Below, in pieces: positions 9,068-18,034 of a DNA stretch of 64,000 nucleotides. The notes beneath the pieces are model-generated. The model was not told the origin of the DNA and did not search any database. It saw nothing but the letters and a program-made list of their open reading frames with translations. The position numbers were made by a program, and so were the translations under genes. Each line of letters begins with the position of its first letter. The first letter of the stretch is position 1. Source of the DNA: Flagellimonas yonaguniensis (GTDB lineage: Bacteria > Bacteroidota > Bacteroidia > Flavobacteriales > Flavobacteriaceae); NCBI RefSeq assembly GCF_029193885.1, contig NZ_JARFVB010000001.1, positions 124,001 through 188,000 on the forward strand. The letters run 5' to 3'.

Positions 9068-9431
9068 TCGCTTTTATGATGAACTGGCCAATTGACCAAA
9101 ATATTACCAAAGAGTACGGCCTCTTCAATTGGGCCTTTATATAATCCTTCTTTGTTATAGGTAGTTCCCCCGAAACCTAAAATCAAATCCAGATTATGGG
9201 CCTAACCGAAGATGAATTGTGCAAGCGGTTTATACAATCAAAAGATTGGTTGCTGTGGCCGTACAATTATTTGGTAATACAAAATTTCCATGAACACTTG
9301 GTTGTTGCCACTTATTTCGTTGCAACCACCTTATTCCAGTCCGAACTTAGTTCGGCATTATTCTTTTCTGACACTGCTGCAAAAACCAAAGCCACAATTA
9401 AAATCAGAAACAATACTGCACATTTTCTCAT
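9058..9431 (-). pseudogene. possible decayed secreted-protein gene
   Basis: Two protein-like pieces lie head to tail on the minus strand. From ATG at 9431 to a stop at 9312 there is a 39-residue frame with a good signal peptide (MRKCAVLFLILIVALVFAA). From about 9185 to a TAA at 9058-9060 another frame reads LDLILGFGGTTYNKEG followed by LYKGPIEEAVLFGNILVNWP, which looks like a real protein end and stops inside the terminator hairpin. In between, all three frames are interrupted (stops at about 9250, 9230 and 9200). I do not recognise the family. The pieces may instead be unrelated, and the first could be a small intact secreted peptide. Confidence 0.35.
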
Positions 9432-9695
9432 TCCCTAAGGTTTTTATAACCGTCAAATTTTTGACAAGCCGAATATAATTAACATAAATCCTGAAATATG
9501 GCCTCTATGTATAAACTGTTCCTTTTTATGTATAATTGGATTTTCGGTTTTTAAAATTTGTAGGTGTTTTCTTAATTTATTTTACTTTAACCTTAAAAAA
9601 AGAAGCGGTTTTCCCCTTGATTTCCCTTTTTTTACCAGTTATACGCACTACGCATCCATTAACACATAATTTTAGTACTATGTGAAGAATAATTC

Positions 9696-9703
9696 TAAAT
9701 TTG
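9696..9703 (+). promoter_or_regulatory. candidate -7 box for the LytTR regulator gene
   Basis: TAAATTTG matches the Bacteroidota -7 consensus TAnnTTTG and lies 19 bases before the ATG. The -33 element is weak (TTTA at 9671-9674, spacer 21). Confidence 0.45.
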
Positions 9704-9722
9704 ATATAACCTATATTATTCT

Positions 9723-10457
9723 ATGCTAGAAGCAGTAATAGTTGACGACGAAATCAAGGCCCTTCAGAGTTTGAGCTGGGAACTTACCAACTTGAGCGAT
9801 GAGGTGGATATCATTGCATCTTTCACAGATGCACGAGAGGCCTTGAATTATCTGGAGCAGAACACTCCAGATTGCTTGTTCTTGGATATTGAGATGCCTG
9901 CAATGGATGGGTTTCAGTTTATAAAAAACCTCAAGAACAAGGATTTCCCCGTTGTGATCACCACTGCTTACAATCAATACGCACTGCAAGCCTTGAAGAA
10001 TGAGGCCATTGACTATCTTTTAAAACCCATTGATTCCGATGACCTTGAAGAAACCATTGTCAAAATAAAAAAATTCAATGCCAAAAATTTGACGGTCAAT
10101 CGTCTGGAAAAAATCCTTCTCAACTTCAATGCAGAATCCCAGAGCAAAAAAATAACCATCAATACCGATGGCAAACTGGTCTTCCTGAACAGCGACGATA
10201 TTTTGTACGCTGAGTCCGATGGCAACTACAGCACCATATTCCTGACCGATGGGCAAAAAATACTTCTTACCAAAAAACTGAAGGAAGTAAACACCCTTTT
10301 ACCCGAAAACAGTTTCTTTAGAATCCACAATTCCTATATCATCAATCTCAACAAAATAAAGGAGTTTCTTAAAACCGATGGTTACGTGGTTTTGGAATCC
10401 AATCATAAAATCCCAGTTTCCCGGCAAAAAAAATCCGATTTTTTGGATATGCTTTAA
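9723..10457 (+). CDS. LytTR family two-component response regulator
   Basis: 244 residues. The receiver domain (about 1-120) has the acidic pair at D8/D9 (VIVDDE), phosphoacceptor D55 (CLFLDIEMPAMDG), a conserved T (VVITTAYNQYALQAL) and K in LLKPIDS. The LytTR DNA-binding domain (about 140-244) has YAESDGNYSTIFL and FFRIHNSYIINLNKI. It is followed after 15 bases by the kinase gene. Regulators of this type act on cell-surface, competence or adaptation genes; the target here is not visible. Confidence 0.95.
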   Translation: MLEAVIVDDEIKALQSLSWELTNLSDEVDIIASFTDAREALNYLEQNTPDCLFLDIEMPAMDGFQFIKNLKNKDFPVVITTAYNQYALQALKNEAIDYLLKPIDSDDLEETIVKIKKFNAKNLTVNRLEKILLNFNAESQSKKITINTDGKLVFLNSDDILYAESDGNYSTIFLTDGQKILLTKKLKEVNTLLPENSFFRIHNSYIINLNKIKEFLKTDGYVVLESNHKIPVSRQKKSDFLDML

Positions 10458-10472
10458 TACCGTTATGTTCCC

Positions 10473-12440
10473 GTGCCTATCGTAAAGTTCCATCACATCG
10501 AAAACCTGCATCGAGTACAAAGAACTACTCTGCTTATGCTGTTTTTGTTTTCGTTCTTTGGTACATTGACCGCACAGGAAATCCCCAAAGAGTTTCAGGA
10601 AAAGGCGGAAACCATTGTCCAACTTCAACCCCGCACCTATGGGGCTCTTGACAATGAACTATATTCGGAAAAAGGAGACACCACACTGTTGCGATACTTC
10701 GTGAATCTGAGCAGGGAACATGATTATTTGGAGGGGCAGGCTTTTGCCCTGAACCAATTGGGAATGAAATATAGGAACATTTCGCAATATGAAAAAGCTG
10801 TAGCGCTGCACGAAAATGCTCTTGCAATTTCCGAGGAAGCCAACAATACCGGGTTTAGGATTCTTAGTCTTAATATGTTAGGCGTGGTCTACCGGCGCAC
10901 GGATGCCATAAAGACCGCAATAGACTATCATCAAAGAGCACTGGAACTTTCAGAACAGATAGAGAATCCATCACATCACATTAAAAGGAGCATCAATGTT
11001 GCCTTAAACGGTATTGGAAACCTTTATCAAACCCTAGAACAATATGATCTGGCCATATTGCAGTTCCGCAGAGCCCTTAAACTGGAAGAGGAGCTTGGCA
11101 ACAAACTAGGATTGGCCATCAACCACCAAAATATTGGGCATTGTCTCGAAGAGAAAGGGGATTTGGAAGCTGCTCTCGAGAACTATCGAAAATCCTTGGC
11201 CTACAACGAGGAAATCGACTCGGACATTGGGAGATTGATCTGCAAAAACAGTCTTGCACAGATTTATCTTAAACAAGATATGCCTTACCTTGCCCTAGTG
11301 CTCTTAGAGCCTCTCCACGCTGAATCGAAAAAAATAGGAGATCTTTCCATGTCCTCAGTGATATATATCAATACGGGTTGGGCACATACCAAATTGGGCA
11401 ATTACGACGAAGCAAAAAGCTTTATACAGGAAGGGCTGCAAATGGCCCAAAACAGAAACATGCCCAGCAATATTTTGTATGCCTACGAGAAAATGTCAGG
11501 CCTGGAAAACGCCAAAGGTGATTTCAAACAAGCCTATGAGTATTACAAAAAGGCGGATGAGTATGACAAGGAAATCTCCAGTGCCACCAACTTGCGGTAC
11601 ATGAACGATATTATTGTCAAATATGAAAACGACAAAAAAAACAACCAGATTGCCGTACTTGCCAAAGAAAATGAAATCGTACGTTTAAGGCTAAAAAAGA
11701 ATCAAACCACATTATTGGTAAGTGCATTGATCGTAGGCTTGATATCTTCCATTCTTTATATTCTTTACCGACAGTACCAGAGCAAAAATGAAAAAAGGGT
11801 ACTCACATTGGAGCAACAGATGTTGCGCAGCCAAATGAACCCACATTTCCTGTTCAATTCCCTGAACTCCATCAAGCTTTATATTATCAACAACGAGCAA
11901 AAAAATGCCGTTCATTACCTCAATAAATTTTCCAAATTGGTAAGGAAGATTTTGGAGGCTTCGTCCCAGAAGGAAATTCCCTTATCTGAAGAACTTGGGA
12001 CCATGGAACTTTATATGAATATTGAAAACATACGGTTTTCCAACGAAATAGATTTTAAGATCGAGGTCGAAGAAGACATCAACATAGACAACATCAAAAT
12101 TCCATCCCTAACTCTGCAACCCTTTTTGGAAAATTCCTTGTGGCATGGTCTATCCCCAAAGGACGGCGAAAAGAAGATTCAGATAAACGTTAAACACAAA
12201 GACAGAGGGCACGTCACCATTGAAATCGTGGACAATGGTGTCGGTAGAACAATGGCCGAGGTGAACAAAGAGAACCGGGTACTAAAGAAAAAATCCTTGG
12301 GTATTCGCATTACCAAGGAGCGACTGGCGAATTTTGCCAAGGATTACCAGAACAAATTCGATGTGGATATTTTGGACCTGTTCGATGAAAATGGAGATCC
12401 AAACGGTACCAAAGTCATCTTGGATATTCCTACGGTTTAG
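10473..12440 (+). CDS. TPR-containing sensor histidine kinase (LytS/YehU-type His_kinase)
   Basis: 655 residues if the GTG at 10473 is used; an in-frame ATG at 10536 is an alternative and still keeps a signal sequence (LMLFLFSFFGTLTAQ). A periplasmic region of TPR repeats (about 70-385, e.g. LNQLGMKYRNISQYEKA) is followed by one membrane helix at about 413-432 and a cytoplasmic kinase. The phosphoacceptor is H458 in QMNPHFLFNSLNSIK; the ATP domain has LQPFLENSLWHGL and DNGVGR. It partners the LytTR regulator. The 3' end overlaps the convergent DUF3109 gene by 11 bases. Confidence 0.93.
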   Translation: MPIVKFHHIENLHRVQRTTLLMLFLFSFFGTLTAQEIPKEFQEKAETIVQLQPRTYGALDNELYSEKGDTTLLRYFVNLSREHDYLEGQAFALNQLGMKYRNISQYEKAVALHENALAISEEANNTGFRILSLNMLGVVYRRTDAIKTAIDYHQRALELSEQIENPSHHIKRSINVALNGIGNLYQTLEQYDLAILQFRRALKLEEELGNKLGLAINHQNIGHCLEEKGDLEAALENYRKSLAYNEEIDSDIGRLICKNSLAQIYLKQDMPYLALVLLEPLHAESKKIGDLSMSSVIYINTGWAHTKLGNYDEAKSFIQEGLQMAQNRNMPSNILYAYEKMSGLENAKGDFKQAYEYYKKADEYDKEISSATNLRYMNDIIVKYENDKKNNQIAVLAKENEIVRLRLKKNQTTLLVSALIVGLISSILYILYRQYQSKNEKRVLTLEQQMLRSQMNPHFLFNSLNSIKLYIINNEQKNAVHYLNKFSKLVRKILEASSQKEIPLSEELGTMELYMNIENIRFSNEIDFKIEVEEDINIDNIKIPSLTLQPFLENSLWHGLSPKDGEKKIQINVKHKDRGHVTIEIVDNGVGRTMAEVNKENRVLKKKSLGIRITKERLANFAKDYQNKFDVDILDLFDENGDPNGTKVILDIPTV

Positions 12441-13002
12441 TGTTTTCCGCTGCCACTTCTTCCAATTCCCTATACCAATCTTCCCCAAATTTTTTGATGA
12501 GGGCATCCTTCACAAACTTATAGATCGGCACCTTTAGCTCTTCTCCCAACGCACAGGCTGGATCACATATCTCCCATTTGTGATAGTTTACCGCAGTGAA
12601 CTCGGTATATTCCCGTGTCCGTATGGGGTAGAGGTAGCAAGAAATGGGTTTTTTCCATTTGGTGGCACCCGCTTCGTAGGCTGCTTCCAATCCACACTTG
12701 GCTATGCCATCATCGGAAAATATCACATAGGCACACTCGTTGTTGTTTACCAAAGGGGTTTCCCATTCGCCGTCCTCGCCTTTCACAAAAGTACCCTGTT
12801 CCTCTATCGCCGCAATTCCCTCGGCACGTAAAAAAGGTTTTACGTCTTGATAGATATTTAGCAGCTTGTCGGTCTCGGAATCCTCCAATGGGGCCCCATA
12901 CTCCCCTCCCACACAACACGCTCCTTTGCACGCATTTAGGTTGCATACAAAATCGTTCTGCAATATTTCCTCGGACACAATGGTTTTTCCTATCTGAAAC
13001 AT
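12430..13002 (-). CDS. DUF3109 family protein
   Basis: 190 residues, soluble. The N-terminal cysteine cluster C20, C25, C29, C30 (FVCNLNACKGACCVGG) plus later cysteines (KCGLEAAYE, ISCYLYPIR, ICDPACALG) resemble the zinc/iron-sulphur-like cysteine pattern of YkgJ/CxxCxxCC-type proteins. No function is established for DUF3109. It is monocistronic and overlaps the kinase gene tail to tail, with no room for a conventional terminator between them. Confidence 0.88.
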   Translation of the reverse strand: MFQIGKTIVSEEILQNDFVCNLNACKGACCVGGEYGAPLEDSETDKLLNIYQDVKPFLRAEGIAAIEEQGTFVKGEDGEWETPLVNNNECAYVIFSDDGIAKCGLEAAYEAGATKWKKPISCYLYPIRTREYTEFTAVNYHKWEICDPACALGEELKVPIYKFVKDALIKKFGEDWYRELEEVAAENTKP

Positions 13003-13095
13003 AGTCGACCCTTAGTTTTTGGGCAAAGGTAGTTCAAAACAAAAAATTTGATGATTTCTAAACATTTTATGTAGTCCAAAAGTCATTTTTAGCCG

Positions 13096-13103
13096 TAAAT
13101 TTG
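13096..13103 (+). promoter_or_regulatory. candidate -7 box for the marC-like gene
   Basis: TAAATTTG fits TAnnTTTG and lies 20 bases before the ATG. No good -33 box is seen at the usual spacing. Confidence 0.4.
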
Positions 13104-13123
13104 CCGTCCGAAAAAATAAGGGT

Positions 13124-13708
13124 ATGAATTTTAACTTTAAAGAAATAGCCACCGCTGGAATGGTATTGTTTGCCGTAATAGACATCTTGGGCAGTATCCC
13201 GATTATTCTATCGCTTCGCAACAAAGTGGGGCACGTACAATCCGAAAAGGCCTCCATTGTGGCCATTTCAATCATGATCGCATTCCTATTTGTCGGGGAA
13301 AGTATCCTTTCGCTGATTGGCATCGATGTGAACTCGTTCGCCGTTGCAGGTGCTTTTATCATATTCTTCTTGGCCATTGAAATGATCTTGGGGATATCGC
13401 TTTACAAAGACGATGAACCCGAAACCGCCTCCATCGTGCCCATTGCATTTCCGTTGATCGCGGGAGCAGGTACCTTAACATCCATCTTATCGCTTAGGGC
13501 GGAATATCATGTGGAGAACATTATCGTGGCCATTATTATAAACGTTATCTTTGTGTACATCGTGCTTAAGTCAAGTGCCCGAATTGAACGGATTTTGGGT
13601 AAAAACGGACTCAACATCATACGAAAAGTATTTGGTGTGATTCTGATGGCCATCGCTGTCAAGCTTTTTGCGACCAATGTGAATGAACTGCTACAGCACG
13701 GTGCTTAA
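13124..13708 (+). CDS. MarC family (UPF0056) integral membrane protein
   Basis: 194 residues with six hydrophobic segments. The pattern VLFAVIDILGSIPIIL in helix 1 and FPLIAGAGTLTSILSL in the middle are diagnostic of MarC/UPF0056. The original link of MarC to multidrug resistance has not held up, and its transport role is unknown. A small two-helix membrane protein follows 10 bases downstream and is probably cotranscribed. Confidence 0.92.
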   Translation: MNFNFKEIATAGMVLFAVIDILGSIPIILSLRNKVGHVQSEKASIVAISIMIAFLFVGESILSLIGIDVNSFAVAGAFIIFFLAIEMILGISLYKDDEPETASIVPIAFPLIAGAGTLTSILSLRAEYHVENIIVAIIINVIFVYIVLKSSARIERILGKNGLNIIRKVFGVILMAIAVKLFATNVNELLQHGA

Positions 13709-13718
13709 CCATACAACC

Positions 13719-13919
13719 ATGAACAAGACCTTTGCTATAGTTTTGATTATTTTGGCGTTGGCGCTCATTGCCTACAACGTGACCCTGGTCGACTTCGAAA
13801 ACCCACTACAGGGCGATAGCACCATTGCGTTGATCGGGATAGTTGCTTCTTTGTGTGCCATTGTCCTTATGCTGATTTTCATGACCTCCAAAAAGATTGA
13901 TAAAAAGCTGAAGAAATAG
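13719..13919 (+). CDS. small two-helix membrane protein
   Basis: 66 residues from the ATG at 13719 (MNKTFAIVLIILALALIAYN). The open frame extends upstream into the marC 3' end, but this ATG is the natural start just after the marC stop. There are two hydrophobic helices separated by a short polar loop (VDFENPLQGDS), and the end is lysine-rich (KKIDKKLKK), placing the C-terminus in the cytoplasm. I do not recognise a named family. It converges with the S41 protease gene and ends one base from it. Confidence 0.75.
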   Translation: MNKTFAIVLIILALALIAYNVTLVDFENPLQGDSTIALIGIVASLCAIVLMLIFMTSKKIDKKLKK

Positions 13920-13920
13920 A

Positions 13921-15549
13921 TCAAGGTTTTATTTCAACCGCTCCCAACTGGGATTGGTCTATCTCAGCTTGATCCAAGGCTTTTACCCTTTTCAGCATGG
14001 CATCATAATCCCCCTTGATCTGTGCAGATAGGTTTGGCGAATACAATTGTTCAGCTATATTGGCCTTTAGATAGGCTTTTATCTTATCCTCGTAAGCGTA
14101 GAAATCCAACTTTACCTTGCGGTTGAGCACAAATTCAATGAACTTGTCGAAAAGAATGTCATCCACGTGGAATTCGTCCAAAAATTCGTTTTGGGTGTAA
14201 CCATCATACAATGTCCTGTCCTCCTCCAAGTGCTCAAAAACAAAACGGGCGAAGAACTGATACGTATCGTCCATACTTTCAATCGCCTCTTCTTGGTTAC
14301 TTCCTATAGGAACAAAAACATCGGGGATAATACCACCTCCCCCATAAACCACTTTGCCCTTTGGGGTAACAAACTTTAACGAGTCGGCCACCTTAATACT
14401 GTCAGCAGAGGTAAGTTCTCCACTGGCATAGCGCTCCATGAACCTTTTATAATAATCATGGTTGCCATCTTTGTACGATTTTTGGATGGATCGTCCAGTT
14501 GGAGTGTAGTATCTCGATACGGTCAACCTGACCGCGGAACCATCGCCTAGATCCATTTCGCGTTGCACCAATCCTTTTCCGAAGGAACGGCGACCTACAA
14601 TGGTCCCTATATCGTTGTCCTGCAATGCCCCAGCAATGATTTCACTGGCCGAGGCGGATCGTTCATTGATTAAAACGTAGACAGGTTTGTCTTCAAAATC
14701 CCCTTTTTTGGTAGCATAGGCTTTTTTGATCCGTCCTTTTTTGTTCTTGGTAAAGAGAATCAGTTTGTCATCTGACAAAAACTCATCTGCCAATTTTTCG
14801 GCAATGCCCAAATAGCCCCCGGGATTGTCCCTAAGGTCCAATGTCAATTTTTCCGCTCCCCTCAGTTTTAATTTTCGAAGGGCATCCTTGAACTCCTCAA
14901 AAGTGGATTCGGCAAAACGGTTGATCTTGATGTAGCCCATATCCTTGGTAAGCATATAATAGGCATCCACACTCCGGATCGGAACGCGGTCGCGGACCAC
15001 GGGGACATCCATCATTTTGTTCTCGGTCTTTCTGAAAACCTTCAATTTGACCTTGGTGCCTATTTTACCCTTAAGGGTGGATACCACGTCATCGTTGGCG
15101 ATTCTTCTGCCAAAAAGTGTGTCATTGTCGGCCATAAGAATCCTGTCTCCAGGCTTAATGCCACTGATGTAACTGGGCCCATTTTTGATAGTTCTTATAA
15201 CCGTGATCGTATCGTTGTACATGTAAAAACTTACCCCGATACCAGCGAAGTCGCCTTTCATGCTTTCAGCAACATCCTTCATTTCATCCTTTGGAATATA
15301 TACTGAGTGCGGATCCAGTTTTCCCAAAATATTGTTCACGGTAACATCCACGATGCTATCTGTGTCCACATCGTCCACATATTCATAGTCGATATAGTCA
15401 ATAAGCCGATTGAGTTTGTCCTTTTTGGAATTGGTGGAAAAGAGTTTCTCGGGGGAATCGTTAAAATGAAGTTTCCCTCCTATAAATATGCCGATGGCCA
15501 CCGCGAAAGCAAGTAGGGCAGGCCAAATATATCCTTTGATCTTTTTCAT
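13921..15549 (-). CDS. S41 family C-terminal processing peptidase (CtpA/Prc-like)
   Basis: 542 residues. An N-terminal membrane anchor or signal (YIWPALLAFAVAIGIFIGG) is followed by a PDZ domain (about 85-185, GIGVSFYMYNDTITVI) and the S41 protease core. The catalytic Ser/Lys pair is S300 (NERSASASEIIAG) and K325 (RRSFGKGLVQ), 25 residues apart as in Prc. It acts in the periplasm on protein C-termini. The C-terminal 130 residues are extra helical sequence common in Bacteroidota members. It lies 14 bases from the dCMP deaminase gene upstream, probably one transcript. Confidence 0.95.
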   Translation of the reverse strand: MKKIKGYIWPALLAFAVAIGIFIGGKLHFNDSPEKLFSTNSKKDKLNRLIDYIDYEYVDDVDTDSIVDVTVNNILGKLDPHSVYIPKDEMKDVAESMKGDFAGIGVSFYMYNDTITVIRTIKNGPSYISGIKPGDRILMADNDTLFGRRIANDDVVSTLKGKIGTKVKLKVFRKTENKMMDVPVVRDRVPIRSVDAYYMLTKDMGYIKINRFAESTFEEFKDALRKLKLRGAEKLTLDLRDNPGGYLGIAEKLADEFLSDDKLILFTKNKKGRIKKAYATKKGDFEDKPVYVLINERSASASEIIAGALQDNDIGTIVGRRSFGKGLVQREMDLGDGSAVRLTVSRYYTPTGRSIQKSYKDGNHDYYKRFMERYASGELTSADSIKVADSLKFVTPKGKVVYGGGGIIPDVFVPIGSNQEEAIESMDDTYQFFARFVFEHLEEDRTLYDGYTQNEFLDEFHVDDILFDKFIEFVLNRKVKLDFYAYEDKIKAYLKANIAEQLYSPNLSAQIKGDYDAMLKRVKALDQAEIDQSQLGAVEIKP

Positions 15550-15563
15550 ATAGCAATATGGTT

Positions 15564-16001
15564 TTAAACCATTTCTTCCAACACGGGCATATGGACGATT
15601 TCAACTCCTGCCCGTTCCAGAAACTTTATTCCAGAGTCGTCTTTGTACGCACTCTGGTATACCACACGTTTTATGCCAGCTTGGTGAACAAGCTTGCTGC
15701 ACTCCCTACATGGCGATAGGGTAATATACAAGGTAGCACCCTCACAGGATTGGGTGGAAGAAGCAACTTTTAAGATAGCATTCGCTTCTGCGTGGAGCAC
15801 ATACCACTTGGTGTATCCCTCATCATCCTCACAAAAGTTCTCAAATCCAGTTGGCGTTCCGTTGTAGCCATCGGATATGATCATTCTATCCTTGACGATG
15901 ATAGCCCCCACCTGCCTTCTTTTACAATACGAAAGTTTGCCCCATTCTTGGGCCATCCGCAAGTAAGCTTTATCGTATTTTTCCTGTTTGCTCGCCTTCA
16001 T
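15564..16001 (-). CDS. dCMP deaminase family protein (ComEB-like)
   Basis: 145 residues, cytidine/deoxycytidylate deaminase fold. The zinc site is visible as H70-A-E72 (VLHAEANAI) with C98 and C101 (LSPCRECS), and E72 is the proton shuttle. Family members convert dCMP to dUMP for thymidylate supply. The substrate-loop motif DGYNGTPTGFENF is typical of the dCMP branch. It is upstream of the S41 protease in the same orientation. Confidence 0.93.
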   Translation of the reverse strand: MKASKQEKYDKAYLRMAQEWGKLSYCKRRQVGAIIVKDRMIISDGYNGTPTGFENFCEDDEGYTKWYVLHAEANAILKVASSTQSCEGATLYITLSPCRECSKLVHQAGIKRVVYQSAYKDDSGIKFLERAGVEIVHMPVLEEMV

Positions 16002-16086
16002 AAATGCAAAAACACTGATAATTAAATAAATATACCTGCTTTGAGAGACCCTTACAACCTTATTCGATAAATTTTAACGGAAGGGC

Positions 16087-16671
16087 CTACATTGGGAACG
16101 TAGCAATGAGCAAGGGTATTGTAATGGCGATGATCAAAATTGAGGCGGCCGCAATAAAAATGGGACGTTTTACCTTCAATAAGTTCAAAACCACATAAGC
16201 AATGCTCAAAACCACTAAGATGACGGTCACCTGAGATAACTCTATTCCTGTTGCAAAACCCAATAAAGGCGTGATTTTATCCTCCTCTTCGGCCATCAAC
16301 ATCTTAAAATAATTGGAAAAGCCGAATCCGTGAATCAATCCAAAGAATGCAGTGGCCAAAACATGGAGAAAAATACCAACATCCAATGCCTCCTTGTACA
16401 CATAGGCAAAATTAAACAGGGCCGTGAGCAAAATGGTCACAGGAATCAAAAACTCAATCAATCCAACATCCACCGTGGCAACCTCGTAAACCGATAAGGC
16501 CAGGGAAGTACAGTGCGCAATGGTAAAAATAGTGGCCAAAAGCAGCACACGCTTCCAATGCTTGAAAGTAAACGGAACCGCCAAGGCCGATAGAAACAAA
16601 ATATGGTCGTAGGCCCCAAAGTCCAATACGTGATCAAGTCCCAGTTTGATGTAGAATAAAAACTCTTGCAT
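16087..16671 (-). CDS. HupE/UreJ family membrane protein
   Basis: 194 residues, about six to seven membrane helices. The conserved histidine-containing segments GLDHVLDFGAYDHILFL, FTIAHCTSLAL and FGLIHGFGFSNYF match the HupE/UreJ-2 group, proposed metal (nickel/cobalt) transporters. No hydrogenase or urease gene is in the window, so the metal is not indicated. It starts 11 bases after the DnaJ/TerB gene and is probably cotranscribed with it. Confidence 0.9.
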   Translation of the reverse strand: MQEFLFYIKLGLDHVLDFGAYDHILFLSALAVPFTFKHWKRVLLLATIFTIAHCTSLALSVYEVATVDVGLIEFLIPVTILLTALFNFAYVYKEALDVGIFLHVLATAFFGLIHGFGFSNYFKMLMAEEEDKITPLLGFATGIELSQVTVILVVLSIAYVVLNLLKVKRPIFIAAASILIIAITIPLLIATFPM

Positions 16672-16682
16672 AATTTATTGAT

Positions 16683-17420
16683 TTAAGATAAACCTCTTTC
16701 TTTTTGAATGGTCTCGTATGCTTTCTGTACCTCTTTGAATTTTTCCTCGGCCCCATTTCTGATAGCTTCATTTTCAGTGACCACTCGATCGGGGTGGTAT
16801 TTTTTGGCCATTTTCCTGTAGGCCTTTTTTACCTCTTCGTCAGTAGCGGTCTTCTCGATTTCCAAAATCTTGTACGAGTTGTCCGTGGATTTGATGAACA
16901 TCGCCATGATACTTTCGAAATCGTGTTGATTCACTCGAAAATACCCCGCAATCTCCCGTAGTTTTTGAATTTCCGCCTTGCTTACCTGCCCATCCGATTG
17001 CGCAATACCGAACAAAAAGTGAAGCATTTGCAAACGCACCTCATAACGGGTACGTTGTACCATAAAATTACAGATGCGCTGCGTGGATATCTCCCGCTTT
17101 TTTATAACATCATTGAACGTCCTAAAAATAGCATTTGCCTTTTCCTTACCATAAGTGCTCAAAAAATATTGTCGCACATAATCCAGCTCCCTTTGGTTCA
17201 CATGCCCATCCGCTTTGATAATAATGGAGCAAAGGGATAGCAAGTTCAACTCAAAATCGGCCGGGGACACCGATTGCCGGGTCACGTTTTCGAATACCGA
17301 TCTTGATCGATTACCGGAACCTCCAAAATTATCTAAAAAGGTCCCCACGATAAACCCTAAAACCGCTCCGGGAAATCTAAATAAAAAATAACCGAGAAAA
17401 GCGGCTATCCACTTGATCAT
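16683..17420 (-). CDS. TerB-like and DnaJ domain membrane co-chaperone (DjlA-like)
   Basis: 245 residues. An N-terminal hydrophobic anchor ([19 protein letters not shown]) is followed by a TerB-like helical domain (about 50-165, [20 protein letters not shown]) and a C-terminal J domain (about 179-242) with the HPD tripeptide at 209-211 (KKYHPDRVV). HPD stimulates DnaK ATPase. The anchor-TerB-J order is that of DjlA, a membrane-bound DnaK co-chaperone linked to envelope stress. Confidence 0.93.
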   Translation of the reverse strand: MIKWIAAFLGYFLFRFPGAVLGFIVGTFLDNFGGSGNRSRSVFENVTRQSVSPADFELNLLSLCSIIIKADGHVNQRELDYVRQYFLSTYGKEKANAIFRTFNDVIKKREISTQRICNFMVQRTRYEVRLQMLHFLFGIAQSDGQVSKAEIQKLREIAGYFRVNQHDFESIMAMFIKSTDNSYKILEIEKTATDEEVKKAYRKMAKKYHPDRVVTENEAIRNGAEEKFKEVQKAYETIQKERGLS

Positions 17421-17512
17421 ACTTCAAAAATTAAAGGGCAAATATAGGGGTTTGATAGGTAAACAAAGCTTTAAGCAATGTTAAGGGTAATGAAAAAACC
17501 CCAACAATACCC

Positions 17513-17520
17513 TATCTTTG
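17513..17520 (+). promoter_or_regulatory. candidate -7 box for the bacilliredoxin gene
   Basis: TATCTTTG is a full match to TAnnTTTG, 22 bases before the ATG at 17543. No clear -33 box. Confidence 0.5.
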
Positions 17521-17542
17521 TACCATAATCAAAAAGAAGTCT

Positions 17543-17953
17543 ATGTATCCAGAAGAATTGGTAAAACCTATGCGCGAAGACTTGGCCGGTGCCGGGTTTG
17601 AAGAACTACATACAAGCGAAGCTGTTGAAAATGCTCTAAAAAAGGACGGAACCACCTTGGTAGTGGTAAACTCTGTCTGTGGCTGTGCAGCGGCAAATGC
17701 TAGGCCAGCTGCCAAATTGAGCCTACAAAACAGCAAAACCCCAAATAACTTGGTAACCGTTTTTGCAGGTGTGGACATGGAAGCTGTGGAAACTGCAAGA
17801 AACCACATGGTTCCCTTCCCTCCTTCTTCTCCAAGCATGGCCTTGTTCAAAGACGGGGAGTTGGTCCACATGATCGAAAGACACCATATTGAAGGTAGAC
17901 CTGCAGAACTTATTGCTGAGAACTTGATGGAAGCCTACAACGAGTTTTGCTAA
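17543..17953 (+). CDS. BrxA/BrxB family bacilliredoxin
   Basis: 136 residues, thioredoxin-like fold. The C46-G-C48 motif in NSVCGCAAANARP is the YphP/YqiW (bacilliredoxin) active site. In Firmicutes these remove bacillithiol from S-bacillithiolated proteins after oxidative stress; in Bacteroidota, where bacillithiol biosynthesis is also found in some lineages, the same role is plausible. The gene stands alone with its own candidate promoter and terminator. Confidence 0.93.
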   Translation: MYPEELVKPMREDLAGAGFEELHTSEAVENALKKDGTTLVVVNSVCGCAAANARPAAKLSLQNSKTPNNLVTVFAGVDMEAVETARNHMVPFPPSSPSMALFKDGELVHMIERHHIEGRPAELIAENLMEAYNEFC

Positions 17954-17980
17954 ATCAAGCAAATTAAAATATCTAATACG

Positions 17981-18010
17981 CCACCCCTAAAGGGTGGTTT
18001 TTTTATTTTT
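17981..18010 (+). terminator. rho-independent terminator after the bacilliredoxin gene
   Basis: Stem CCACCC / GGGTGG with loop CTAAA, followed by TTTTTTTATTTTT. It lies 28 bases past the stop. Confidence 0.9.
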
Positions 18011-18034
18011 ACGGTAACACTTAAACATGTAAGC

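Noticed and set aside
9196..9438. 80-residue plus-strand frame in the 8.7-9.7 kb gap
   Set aside because: Antisense to the two better minus-strand pieces (signal peptide and C-terminal fragment) and lacks a terminator or family match.
16002..16086. Possible small RNA between the deaminase and HupE-like genes
   Set aside because: Only 85 bases with no stable hairpin or terminator visible.
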